Source: Melieria omissa
Taxonomy: Eukaryota > Arthropoda > Insecta > Diptera > Ulidiidae
NCBI GenBank assembly: GCA_963971225.1
Contig: OZ020268.1
Coordinates: forward strand, 55,303,900 to 55,367,899
Direction: 5' to 3'
DNA length: 64,000 nt
This document shows, piece by piece, positions 1-10,502 of this stretch. Every line of letters begins with the position of its first letter. Position 1 is the stretch's first letter. The translations under genes and the position numbers were made by a program. The notes beneath the pieces are model-generated. The model made no database searches, was not told the DNA's origin, and was given only the letters and a program-made list of their open reading frames with translations.

Positions 1-662
1 GAGCATTGCGGAAAGTTAAATATTTCGCTTGTGTTGTAAATTCAGCACCTGCAATTGCTCGCCTGCATGACACCGCCAGCAACAACGATGCTAACAATGG
101 GGGAGCATACATGCACGAGGTGACCATGATGGAGCAACGTTTTACAATAAAACTGAATTTTTTTCTAAAAATTCAGATTTTTTAATAATACCAAAAATGT
201 GGGTAAATTGGCATTTTTTCGGACCAATAAAGTTAGAGTAATGAAACTTTGACGCGTGATCAAAGAGATTTTGGGTTTTAACATACTTACTCTTCAAGAA
301 AAATCTATATAAATTTTCAAGGATATAAAGTATTAAAATTTTCAATGGGCGTTATTCATATCCTTTTTTTTTACAAATAGATAAAAAATCAATTTTAATT
401 AAATTCTTCAGCATTTCCTCTTTCATTTGATATACATATCACCATATTCTAAGGAGGTTAAGTATTTTATATATTTTTTTTTATTTTGTATCCCTTTCAA
501 AATTTTGAAGTCCTCTTAAAAGGACAAAGGACGTAGAAATGAAAAACTGAGTACGCAGTATTACTATGTTAGGTCTCTAGTTTCACGCCCATATGGACTT
601 TTTCCGGTGTGAAAAATGCTGTCGCACGGTGTCATAAGAACTGAAGATAACAGCTGATCATA
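1..662. other. AT-rich non-coding sequence
   Basis: No gene, RNA or mobile element is recognised. ORFs here are short and AT-driven. A short stretch near 541-565 (AAAAACTGAGTACGCAGTATT) resembles part of the inverted-repeat arms of the element at 1003-2340 and may be an old fragment of it. Confidence 0.5.
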
Positions 663-675
663 CAAGCTCATCGTA
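663..675. repeat. target-site duplication, left copy
   Basis: CAAGCTCATCGTA, repeated exactly at 932-944, bounds the truncated LINE. Confidence 0.85.
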
Positions 676-931
676 GGTTAGGTTAGGTTAGGTTAGGTTA
701 GGCTGGCTGACCCACGGGGGGGTCTCACATAGACCATTTTGGTCCATAGTGATACCAGAAAGGTTCTGGAGCTTCAGACCTGTATATAGTTTTTTAAAAA
801 CGTTTTGGCAAATCTAAGCAAGTCGCCGCTTTTTTGTTCCGCGATTCTTTCCAAGGAAGGGAACGACGCGGATCATGCTGGGCAGTGGCACAGCAAATGC
901 TCCAGGGTACCTTTGGCACTGTCTTCACCAC
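676..931 (-). mobile_element. 5'-truncated non-LTR retrotransposon (LINE) 3' end with (CCTAA)n tail
   Basis: Read on the minus strand, the first part encodes the end of a LINE polyprotein. GTLEHLLCHCPA matches the Cys/His-rich C-terminal motif of Jockey/R1-type elements, and in a shifted frame GDLLRFAKTFLK matches their usual last residues, so the frame is broken. A short 3' UTR follows and then about five CCTAA units, seen on the plus strand as TTAGG at 676-703. The insert is flanked by a perfect 13-bp direct repeat, CAAGCTCATCGTA, at 663-675 and 932-944, the expected target-site duplication of target-primed reverse transcription. The clade is inferred from the motif only. The element is dead. 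Confidence 0.8.
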
Positions 932-944
932 CAAGCTCATCGTA
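932..944. repeat. target-site duplication, right copy
   Basis: Exact copy of 663-675; it marks the 5' truncation point of the minus-strand LINE. Confidence 0.85.
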
Positions 945-1042
945 ACAGTCTATCAAATTTTTCAAAATTTATGGCACTCACAAACGTTCACTGGATCGAT
1001 TACACTGAGCAACAGCCAAAATTTTTCCGAGTTCTAGTAAAC

Positions 1043-1105
1043 CTTTTCTAAAGGATTTTTGGACGCTGATCACAACTGCGTACTTAGTTTTTTGATTGTT
1101 TGAGC
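1043..1105 (+). repeat. left arm of perfect 63-bp inverted repeat
   Basis: Pairs without mismatch with 2228-2290. Key segment: GGACGCTGATCACAACTGCG. Confidence 0.9.
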
Positions 1106-2227
1106 AGTTTGTAAGTTATTGGTGGTTTTTGCTAGGAGGTGTTTTCCAGGTTTTTTCATGTTTGAATTTTTATTGCATTTGTAATATGTTGAAAAACACG
1201 ATAATTTTTGTATGACACAATAACGAATCCTCAAGCTATAATTCTGACCATAGTCGATTTCGATTGGTCAAGGGTTAACATGGCTATGGCCCTTCAAAGT
1301 TCAATTTTCGCGAATTTTTTATAAAAATTCATTTAAAATCGGTGTTGCAATTTTCAACTAGGAGTTAGTGTGTAATGTATAGTGTAAGGTTGTAACTTAA
1401 ACTTATAGAACAGATTTTTTGCATTGTATGTGCCATTCTCGGCCTATGCTCATTAGAGTGTAAATGCGACTTCATCTTCTGAACACGTGTTTGTATTGAA
1501 ATCTCCTAATGCTTTTCGCGTCATTGACGAAAGTAGCTAAAGTATTTTCGCAAGCGTCAATATTTGTCTTTTCAAGGGCATTAACAAAATTTGAATTGGT
1601 TCATTACTGTAGGAGCTATTCTAAAAAGAGTTGCATCACACAAGCAAAAATTTCAACCACACACACTTAGCAAACTACTTGCTGTTTTTCCATATTTCAC
1701 TGTGACATATTTTTAGGGCGCAAAAAAAATCAAAATCAAAGCTGAAAATTTTATGAATGAAGGGCATTCGATGAATGTGAGCATTTTCATACCGCTGCCT
1801 AAAATTGTGTTCCGATATTATAGCTCAAAAGTAAATCCTTGCTTTTGTTGCTGAATTTATCAATGGAGAACTTACATATTTGTACACATACTCTATTACA
1901 AACATCGTATTTCAAAAATTTCTTTTTTAATTGAAAGCCCCAACATTCTTCTTTCACTATACGACAATATATATTTTTTGTAAGAAAAATTCTTTTGTGT
2001 ATTCGCAATCTTGCAAAGTAACTGAAAATTTGACTTTGCAAATGAATAATTCTTGCAAATTTGAACCGATTTTAATGTTTTAAATTTTAAATACATAGTT
2101 AGAGTATTGTTAATCTATGTTAAAAAAATTGCATTTTAGACTTCAGGTTTGTAGGAGCTGCATGCGTATAATGGTCAAAAAACATGGAAAACGCCCTCCG
2201 AGGAAAACCATCAATATTTCCTAAGCC

Positions 2228-2290
2228 GCTCAAACAATCAAAAAACTAAGTACGCAGTTGTGATCAGCGTCCAAAAATCCTTTAGAAAAG
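2228..2290 (-). repeat. right arm of perfect 63-bp inverted repeat
   Basis: Reverse complement of 1043-1105. The identity inside otherwise diverged arms suggests gene conversion or constraint. Confidence 0.9.
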
Positions 2291-2343
2291 TATGGTTTGA
2301 TTTCAGAAAAAAAAAATAATGTCGATTTTGTTGCTCTGTGTTA

Positions 2344-3655
2344 TTTATTTTCCAATTGCCTAACAGGCTTTCATTGGGCTTTTTGACCCCACAAACAAAG
2401 CGCAACATGTCGTAAGACATAAAAATCTGTCCACCCTGATCACAAACCATCCAAAAAATTATATTAGTATACTTCTGTACCCACCACGTCTTCTTCTGGC
2501 CACTAGAGACCCCATGACATACGAATCTGGTCACCCTGCGCATATGCAAATGCACCGTCACCTGTACCGTCGCTTGAGCGCTCTGATTAATGCACACAAC
2601 GTCAATTCCCGCCAGTGTATGGGTGTGGCGTAAAGTTGGGTACGGAGCAGCGCAACAAAGGAAGCGCCACTGCACCAATTTGCATGCCCCAAAAATGCAA
2701 ACTTTACACTCGCCGTCGCCCGCACGCCCTCGCCGTCGTGTTCGCCCTCGCATAATGTTAATGAGTTGCGGAAATGTAGATATGGCAGCGACATGGCACG
2801 CAAGCGACAGTGCCGACGCATAGAGGCGCCGATAGAGCAGATAATGCACGTGCAACGCGAAGCCGATTTAGATCGCTGCGCACAAGTGTGTGTCGGCCAT
2901 TGTCTGCTGCTCGACTCCGCAAACACTAAAAGCACAAAAACCCAAATCACGAAATCGTGCCAAGTGGCAGCACAACGCCAGACGGAAGCAGAGCTACGTT
3001 TATTGCTTTCCCCATTTTGCGGTAATAAGTCAGCGCTCGCCGCAACCAGCCCACTTGACAGATGTTGATGTCAATTTGTTGCCGGCAGAAATGACAGCCG
3101 GCAGACGGCTGCAATGCAGCAATGCAATGCGAAAAGTTGTTGAAATTCTGAAATTTCCTTTAGTGCAGTTGGACGTTGTTGTTTGGAGGACAAGTTTACA
3201 ATTGGGAGTCTGGAGACTTTTGGCGCACAAAAGTTAAACTGAACGGTAAATTAAACCGACTGTCTTGAAGGATTCTAGAAACATTTCAATTTGATTAGCC
3301 AAATGAAAATTCAGCCACAAAAATTTCTCGTTTTGCTGTGCCAAAACTTGCCAAAAATTTACACAAATCGGGTTGAAAGTGTCACCAAGTCTTGCACAAA
3401 CGACATGCTATGCAAATTTCACCTTAAACTAAGTGCAGACTGCGGTTAGGGCTAAGCACAGCTGCAGTCCCCTCATATACTTTTCAACAACAAAAACAAA
3501 TTTGCAACGTGTAATATTTGCACTCAAAACAGAAGAAAAGGTTGGAAAAGTTCAGTTGATGTGTTATAAAAGTGGTCTTTTATAAAACACATTATTAATT
3601 ATTCACCTGGGTGTAAGCTCAAATTTATTAGTTGTGCAAACAACGACTTAATATC
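2344..3655. other. unique non-coding sequence, GC-richer at 2550-3130
   Basis: Several overlapping ORFs occur on both strands around 2560-3237. They lie in mutually inconsistent frames, lack splice logic, and coincide with a GC-rich, CGCCGTCGCCC-like stretch at 2710-2750. I see no recognisable protein. It may be a gene-regulatory or 5' non-coding island, but nothing proves that. Confidence 0.4.
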
Positions 3656-3680
3656 TATGTGTGTGTGTGTGTGTGTGTGT
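3656..3680. repeat. (GT)n microsatellite
   Basis: About 11 GT units. Confidence 0.9.
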
Positions 3681-3904
3681 ATTCAGAGCAGAGTAAGGCG
3701 AAGCAAAACCAAATCAAACTAAAGACATGCAAATGTTTGTGTGTGCTGACATTAGGAAAACAAAAACCATTTGTAATAATGTAATCACACACATGCGATA
3801 AACAAATTACACTGTGCAACAGCGTATTACAGACTTGGAAAAATTAGTATAAATATGAAATTAATGAGGCAATGCCATCATGAGAAATATAAGTATCTGT
3901 TCTT

Positions 3905-4715
3905 AGTTTTTCAGTACTAGAACTAGAACTAAATCCTAAGAAATTTGAATCCTAAAATAAGAATCCTAAAAGGAATTCAAGTGGTCACTGTTTACTTAAT
4001 TATTAGAAAACTCTTCCGGGATTTAGACAATCAGAAGCACTTTTAAGAGATTTGAATCCTTAACTAAAAATCCTTACAGATATTTTAAGTGGTCTCTGCT
4101 GACTTAATTATAAGAAGAATCTGCCGGGACTTAGACAACCAGAGACGCTGCTTAGAAATTTTAGTCCTAAACTAAAAATCCTAAGAGGCCTTCAAGTGGT
4201 CAAGCGGTCAGCCGCAAATTAGAAAAAACTTCCGAGATTTAGGCAATCAAAGGCACTTTTAAGAGATTTGATTATTTGATTAAATAAAATAAATAAACAA
4301 ATAAATAAAAACCCTAAGTCTTAGTTATTAGAAAAATCTTCCGAGATTTAGACAATCAAAGACGCTTCTAAGGAATTTGAATCCTAAACTAAGAATGTTA
4401 AGAGAAATTTAAGTGGTCACTGTTGACTTACTTAATGGAAAAGCTTCCGGGAATTAGACAATTAAAGGCCTTTCTAATGGATTTGAATCATAAACTAAGA
4501 ATCCTAAGCAGCATTCAAGTGGTCACAAAGACGCTTCTAAGAAATTTAGATCGTAAAGTAAGAATCGCAAGAGGCCTTTAAGTGCTTATTGCAGACTTAA
4601 TTATTGGATAAAACTTCCGCGATTTAGACAATCAAATGCACTTTAAAAAGATTTAAATCCTAAACTAAAAAATCCTAAGAGGCATTTTAGTGGTCACTGC
4701 TGACTTGACTACCAT
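3905..4715. repeat. degenerate tandem array, unit about 107 bp
   Basis: About seven or eight diverged units. Each carries, in order, a form of ATTTGAATCCTAAACTAAG, AATCCTAAGAGGC, TCAAGTGGTCACTG, CTTAATTATTAG, CTTCCGGGATTTAGACAATC and a CACTTTTAAGAG-type end. One unit near 4270-4310 is interrupted by an ATAAA-rich filler and another near 4525 is shortened. No coding potential. Confidence 0.85.
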
Positions 4716-4743
4716 ATTGATACGAATACTAGGTCTAGTGGGC

Positions 4744-5203
4744 TGTAACGTATCACTGGATTGTGCAATTTGAAAATAAGACAACTTTAATTATCCGAAC
4801 GCAGTCAATAAAAGCCAACAATCACTTTATTTCACACTTTTACACTTCACTGTCTTTACACTTAATTATTTGCTTAATTACTCCGTGTGGCACCTTCACT
4901 AGTCAAAATCAGACTCACTCGCTGCGCCGTACCCGGCTGCCTTTTATACCTGTCCGGCCATCCGGACTAAAGGTTTCCATGATGATCGCGACCATCATTG
5001 CCAGGTTGGACTAAAAGTTTCCATCATTGCCAGGTTGGACTAAAAGTTGCCATCATTGCCAGGTTGGACTAAAAGTTTCCATCATTGCCAAGTTGGCCTA
5101 AAAGTTTCCCTTAGTATCGCGGCCGTCGTTGCCAGATTGAATTATAGCACGGCGCGTAGCGACAGGTTTGCTTTGCACAGCGACATACTGTCTTGTCGTT
5201 ACA
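4744..5203 (-). mobile_element. solo LTR of an LTR retrotransposon
   Basis: The 460-bp block is bounded by TGTAACG (4744) and CGTTACA (ending 5203), a perfect 7-bp inverted terminal repeat of the TG...CA type expected of LTRs. On the minus strand there is a TATAAAAG promoter box (plus-strand CTTTTATA at 4941-4948), then about 115 bp later an AATAAA signal (plus-strand TTTATT at 4826-4831). The putative U3 part contains four or five tandem copies of a 29-bp unit (about 4963-5105, core GGACTAAAAGTTTCCATCA), as is common in LTR enhancer regions. No gag/pol flanks it, so it is a solo LTR. No matching 4-6 bp target duplication is seen (GGGC against ATAT), suggesting inter-element recombination or a slightly wrong boundary. 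Confidence 0.7.
4963..5105 (-). repeat. 29-bp tandem repeats in U3 of the solo LTR
   Basis: Units start near 4963, 5008, 5037, 5066 and 5095. They share GGACTAAAAGTTTCCATC and ATTGCCAGGTT. Confidence 0.85.
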
Positions 5204-6645
5204 ATATGTTAAGCATTAATCCAGCTTAAGGAAGCATCTACAGGTTCTGTACAAAACCAGTTCGATCTTCTAGCAAAGTAAACTTGACTTTCTAAACTAA
5301 ACTTAACTTTCTACAAGTAAACTATGAATAATCCTTTTGGCTAGATCCTCTAGATTATCGAAGAAGAGTTTGCGAGGTGAAAACCGTTCAAATATTTTGA
5401 CTGAGAACCTATCTGACAGCGATCGGCCAAAACACCAATCATTGTTCTTCCATCGACTCATTCCCCAGTTGATTCGTTTTACCGACAGAAGTTAGTATGT
5501 AAATGACGTTGGTGTTTGTGTTGCAAATGATTTTCTTTAAAACATCTTAAAGACTCTGCACCAACTCTGAAACCAATATCTGGAACAGAAACTGATTACT
5601 AAGTGCTGTTCTTCTGCTGTTATTCTTCTTCGTAACTTCATTATCGCAGTCAAACCAAGCACTCGTTACACGTAGTCCACTACATTAAAATCTGTGCGTA
5701 TTTCCATCATAGACAAAAGAAAATCTTTGTTGCACATTGTAGCCACAGCACAAGGCAACAAATGCATGTAGTCATGACCAGCGCCATTTGGCCTTTTCGC
5801 CGCCATCACTTAACCTCAAATATTTCATTTCTCATGCTGCCTAATCGTAGGCAGCGTAAATGGCAAGTTCAACATTTTATCATTGCAAAAACAAAAACCA
5901 CCAACAGTTTGGCGGTTTTTATCTGACATGCGAAATTTTAAGCGCTCGCTGGCGTTGACGGATTGAACGCATATGGCGCACATTAGCGTGTCGCACAGCT
6001 CGCACGCACACATACACTCACGCAAACGACAACAATGGCCGCACACTTTTACTTACAGATGTATGTGTGAGTAGACACGAAAGGATCTTGGAAATGGCGT
6101 TTAATTTGTTTACGCGCACAATAACAAAAGCAATGCTCACACGCAGCCAGGTTTCTAATGTGCGCCGCTAATGACAGTAGCAACTTGAAAATTGTGCAAA
6201 CAACTTTTTTGCACCAACTTTTGCTTTTGCTCCCCCTTTATTTGCAGCCCCTTGGCCGCATCCTTTGGCGTTTGTGCTTTGTCACTGCCAAGTCTCGTTG
6301 TGTTGCTTGCGGCGTGTTTTTTCCGTTTTGTTTCAGCGATGGGACGCATATGCCGCTTGTTGTGTATTGTTTGTGGGTTGGCGTGGTGGGGGCGGGGAGC
6401 GATGGCAGTAGGGGTTTATCGTTTAGCAGAGAGGCGAAACTTTGTTGGGTAACTTTTGCCAGCTTTTGTCTTCGAACCGCTGTAAATATTTGCAAGGGCT
6501 CACTTGGTCTGTGGTGTTTTTTGCTCTTATTTTGCGGCAGCGCCAACTGTGCAAATGTAAATGTGCGCAAGAAGTTGTGATTGGGGCCGATGGACGCGTC
6601 CACGCAACGTAAAGGCTGCAATTTTCAGTAGCGGAAAAATGGTTA
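5204..6645. other. unique non-coding sequence
   Basis: No exon, RNA or repeat family recognised. ORFs at 5825-6621 overlap on both strands and show no protein family. Confidence 0.45.
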
Positions 6646-6848
6646 GCCCATGCAACAACTTATTTATTTATTTATATATTTTTTGTCGTTTTCCTGCATT
6701 CCATCCATGTCCTTTTTGCTGATTATGTTTTATTTTGGCGATTATATTCAAGTATTTATTTATTATTTTTTCGGAAGCTGTCAAACTGTTGAAATGTTTT
6801 CGTTTTGTATGCGGGCGCGGCTATTTATGCGAATTTTTACACTCAACC

Positions 6849-6868
6849 ACACACACACACACACACGC
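6849..6868. repeat. (CA)n microsatellite
   Basis: About nine CA units. Confidence 0.85.
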
Positions 6869-7840
6869 AAGTGTTTACTTTATACAATGCTGTCTGCATG
6901 TGTGGGCGGAAATGTAAATTGTCGGATAAAACGTTTGGACCCTTTTGCGATGAAATTTAAATAAGCTCCTCACCCTTTGCTCCGTTCTGCAGAATAAATA
7001 AAGAGAAAAACGTAAAAAACTCTTTGCAGTGAGTGTTCAACTTTGGGCAGCGCGTGTACAGCTCTATGTGAGCAGAACAGGTGCGTTGCACTGTGGTGTA
7101 AATGGGTAGATTAACTGCAGAAAAAAAGTAAAAATAAAGGTTGTTTGCTCTAAAATGAGCAGAAAAATCTGTTTTTTAACACACAAATGGCAAAAAATTT
7201 CGACTCTTCCTTGTCGTTTCTGTCTCTGTCATTGGTTCTGGAATAATAAGCCGTGGCTGAATTTAAAGGCGCGAACCGTTTTCCAAAGTTAGTTTGAATT
7301 TTCGCACAAAATGTGCGATTGTGACCAATAAAACCTATCGACATGATTTTTTCGTTGTTACACTTACAAAATTTCACGGCTTTCATTACGAACGCGGGTT
7401 AATGCGGTAAAAATCAAAGATTTTTCACCTGCGTCAGAAAAAATAAATAAAAAACTTCCATCAAATTGTTTATGTACAGGGACACCACATTTAATCTGCT
7501 GCAGACCTTCAGAACTTTGATTGCCATCTGCAGTGTTGCCAGATATCTGGAATGACTTTCTACTAAATCTTAAAAAAGAGAAGATAGTTCCCTCAACAAT
7601 TTTCATAAGCTGCAAATATTTTTTTAATTTTTTTCATTATGAACTAAGAAATTAAACTAATTATAAATATGTTCAACATATATTTTTTTATTTATTATTA
7701 TTTTTTTTATTCATTATTTTATTTTATTATTTTTTTATTAGTTTAATTTTTTTATTCATAATGACGAAAATTAAAAATGTTCCCCAAAAATCTTATTTTA
7801 TTTTTTTATTTTTTATTTTACCTTAAAAAATAAAAATATG

Positions 7841-8829
7841 TAGGGGAAAGTGGGGTAATGACGGCCATGGGGTAATGACGGCCATGGGGTAATGACGGCC
7901 ATCACCATTTTTGGTACTTAAAGTTGACGTAGGTCTAAACCGTTTACTGTAACAGAAAGCTTGTTCCGTAAGCTTGTTTTTAAGTAGAAGCTGAAGTGTG
8001 TGGATTTTTTATAACTTGTAGTTCCAGACCAGTGCCGATACGTAACTACTCGAAAGTTTTATAAGGTGTTCAAAATATCGATTATTTCGTCAAAACTTTC
8101 AGCTACACAATCAAGGTAAATATGTTAAAATGTTGCTATTGATATTAGCTTTCTAAATCAAGTAAAATTTGTCATGTGTCTTGCATAGTTTATTTGTACT
8201 GCATGCTTGCGCAAAATGAGGTCAGTGGGGGAATGACGGCCACTAGAGGTGGGGTAACGACGGCCATGTCATTAAGAAGTATTTTTGGAATCCGCATGAT
8301 GATATTTGTTCATCATTGAGGCCTTTTATGCCATTTAAAGAGATCCACTGCTTGTCCAGTCGTTCTAGACGGTATAGCTATTCTGCACTATACATTCTCA
8401 CAAGTCCCAGTCGTTGTATTGTAAGTTTGAGGCATTTTTTTCAATATGTTTCAATTTCGTTTCTCTTCCGCTTTTTGTGAGCTATCAATAAAGTTACAAT
8501 TACAAAAATGTCAAATTTCCATTTGTTTTTCTTCACGGAGCCTTTATTCAGCATTCACAGCGATTTGTGTTGATATTTGTGCGATTTCTAATCGGTTTTT
8601 TTGAGTGGCCGTCATTACCCCACCATTTTTCTAAATGACAAAACCCAACTTTTTTTATAGATTCTAATTTTTTATAGTTAAAATCAGAATTTTTTAAATC
8701 TGCCGATACACTTTATTAGCATATGTGTTCTAGTTGTGCTCTTAACTCTGATTTGATCAAAAATATCAATTTTTGGATATGTTTTGATGCTAAATGAAAA
8801 CTATGCCGTCATTACCCCACTTTCCCCTA
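7841..8829. mobile_element. non-autonomous DNA transposon with perfect 24-bp inverted termini and iterated subterminal repeats
   Basis: The left 24 bp (7841-7864, starting TAGGGGAAAGTGGGGTAA) are the exact reverse complement of 8806-8829. The phrase GGGGTAATGACGGCCAT is repeated three times in a row at 7852-7902, recurs in variants at about 8224-8242 and 8250-8268, and in inverse orientation near 8608-8624. Such subterminal iterations are typical transposase-binding sites. The flanks share AAATATG (7834-7840 and 8829-8835), so a 6-8 bp target duplication is likely, depending on which terminal base belongs to the element. There is no ORF. It is mobilised in trans if at all; the superfamily is not settled. 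Confidence 0.85.
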
Positions 8830-9249
8830 AATATGGGTTTAGTTTTTTTATAAGTAGTTCAATTACTTAGTTCACCAGGACAAACATTAAAAATACAAAA
8901 AAAAATTTTAATTTTTTGAAAGTTTTGGAGGAAATTTCATAATTACATATTTTTATTTTTTAAAATAAATTAAAAATAAGAATACATAAAAAATTTTTTA
9001 TTTTTTATATATATGTAAATATATTTTTATTTTTTTTATTGCAACCTTTTTATTTATTCAGCTTCAGCTTAACAACTTAACACAAACAAAACATATAAAA
9101 ACTGAGATCGGTATAAAATTCGCTTTTGTAAACTTTTTCACTTATAAAAAGATTAATCATTTGCATAAGTAGCGCATGCTTAGAACTGCATCAGCAGTTT
9201 TTACACTAATTTTATTTCTTAACTTGTCACAACAACAAATTTTAATCTC

Positions 9250-9520
9250 CTTAACTTTTTCCTAAACAATTCTTAATCCTACAAAATTTCCTAAACAATT
9301 CTTTTCTTAAAACTTCTCCTAAAAGGCCAAGAATTTCCAAACAATTCTTAATCCTTAAAATTCTCCTAAACAATTCTTAATCCTTAAAATTCTCCTAAAC
9401 AATTCTTTCCCCTAAAAATTCTCCTAAAAGACCAAGAGTTTCCAAACAATTCTTAATCCCAAAAATTCTCCTAAACAATGCTTTCCCTTGAAAATTCTCC
9501 TAAAAGGCCAAGAATCTCCT
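9250..9520. repeat. short-unit tandem array, about 28-32 bp
   Basis: Around eight copies of a CCTAAACAATTCTTAATCC / TTAAAATTCTC unit, partly in two alternating forms (with CCTAAAAGGCCAAGAATTTC). Confidence 0.85.
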
Positions 9521-9606
9521 AAGTCTAGAAGGAAATCTCCTGATCTGGCAACACTGGCTGCCTTTACAAATGCCAACAGTGGCATTGTTATGCAAGTACA
9601 AATTTA

Positions 9607-10499
9607 CAGGGCTATTCTGCAAACTATCTTTCAACTCACCTCAATCTTTCGAAGTACAAAAATCTTTCGAAAGACAATTTGCTATTCTAGCAACTATCTT
9701 GTAAGCTTTTTTCCGTAACATGAAAGACAGTTTGAAAGATGTGCTCTTGGGGTCGTCTTTCAGCTTGCAGAAAGTACGTGCGTTGTGTTTGTGTTATGAA
9801 AAGAAACGGTATACGTATATATATAATATATATGGACATATTTTATAAAAGAATGCAATTACTTTTTTACTTTTTACTTCAGCTTGATTTCTTCAGCCAT
9901 TGATTGAAATTTTTGAAATTTTGTTTGAATTTTTCATTTCACGACGGACGGTTCGTTTGCCAACAGTATTGCCAGCATCGAATAGAGCACTTGGTTTACA
10001 AATGTGAGATTTTTATGAAGGATGAAAGAAAACGTAAAAATACACCAATTAACAGCAAAAGTACATAATATAAATTGGCCGAACGTGTTTGTCTTCATGT
10101 GCTGTTCATTGCCTTAAGGTTAAATCTGATAACATCACATAAAAAATAAAACAATTAATTTTAATTCATATTTTTACACCAGTTCTTGTCTTTTCTAAAA
10201 AGAAATACGTAACTGCAAAATAATCCTGATAAACACATCTGTAATTAAAAAGAAAATCATAACGAAAATTGGAAAAATAATTTTCTTTCATCATTGCAAA
10301 AATGCTTCAAATTTCACAGAAAAAGAGTTGGCTAGCAATGCTGTTCGCCGAAAACAGCTTTTCAACTCGAGTGTTGAATTTTGAGCTTTTTCCGAAAGAT
10401 TTTTTCGTTGGAATAGCTAAAATCTTTCATTCAGTCTTTCAAAATATCTTTCAATAATCTTTTGAAAGTGTTTTAACAGTCTTTGGCAGAATAGCCCTG
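9607..10499. mobile_element. Harbinger-like MITE, about 890 bp
   Basis: The ends are CAGGGCTATTCTGC (9607-9620) and its exact reverse complement (10486-10499). Both are bounded by TTA (9604-9606 and 10500-10502), matching the 3-bp TWA target duplication of PIF/Harbinger elements. The subterminal regions are rich in CTTTCGAAAGA / CTTTCAAAAGA phrases in both orientations. No transposase is present. The family assignment rests only on the target duplication. Confidence 0.65.
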
Positions 10500-10502
10500 T
10501 TA

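Larger units (their letters stand above)
1003..2340. mobile_element. DNA transposon-like element with long (~170 bp) terminal inverted repeats
   Basis: The ends are CACTGAGCAACA (1003) and, on the other strand, CACAGAGCAACA (from 2340 inward). The arms contain a perfect 63-bp inverted match, 1043-1105 against 2228-2290, and less exact pairing continues inward to about 1175/2160. TTA lies directly outside both ends (1000-1002 and 2341-2343), which fits a 3-bp target duplication. The ~1-kb interior is AT-rich with no transposase visible, so this is non-autonomous or decayed. The superfamily is open: a CACTG-type terminus with a 3-bp duplication fits CACTA-like or Harbinger-like elements, and neither is proven. 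Confidence 0.7.
7531..9556. mobile_element. possible DNA transposon carrying a nested insertion
   Basis: CAGTGTTGCCAGAT at 7531 and its reverse complement ending at 9556 form 14-bp inverted ends of hAT style (CAGTG). Without the nested element at 7841-8829 it would be about 1.04 kb. No convincing 8-bp target duplication flanks it (GCCATCTG against GCTGCCTT), and CAGTGTTGCC recurs elsewhere in this window, so the pairing could be chance. Confidence 0.4.

Noticed and set aside
676..703. Telomere-like (TTAGG)n tract
   Set aside because: It lies exactly at the 3' end of a truncated LINE inside a 13-bp target duplication, so it is that element's tail.
2558..3237. Overlapping ORFs up to 205 residues on both strands
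   Set aside because: Frames conflict, no domain is recognisable, and part of the longest one is the inverted-repeat arm of a transposon.
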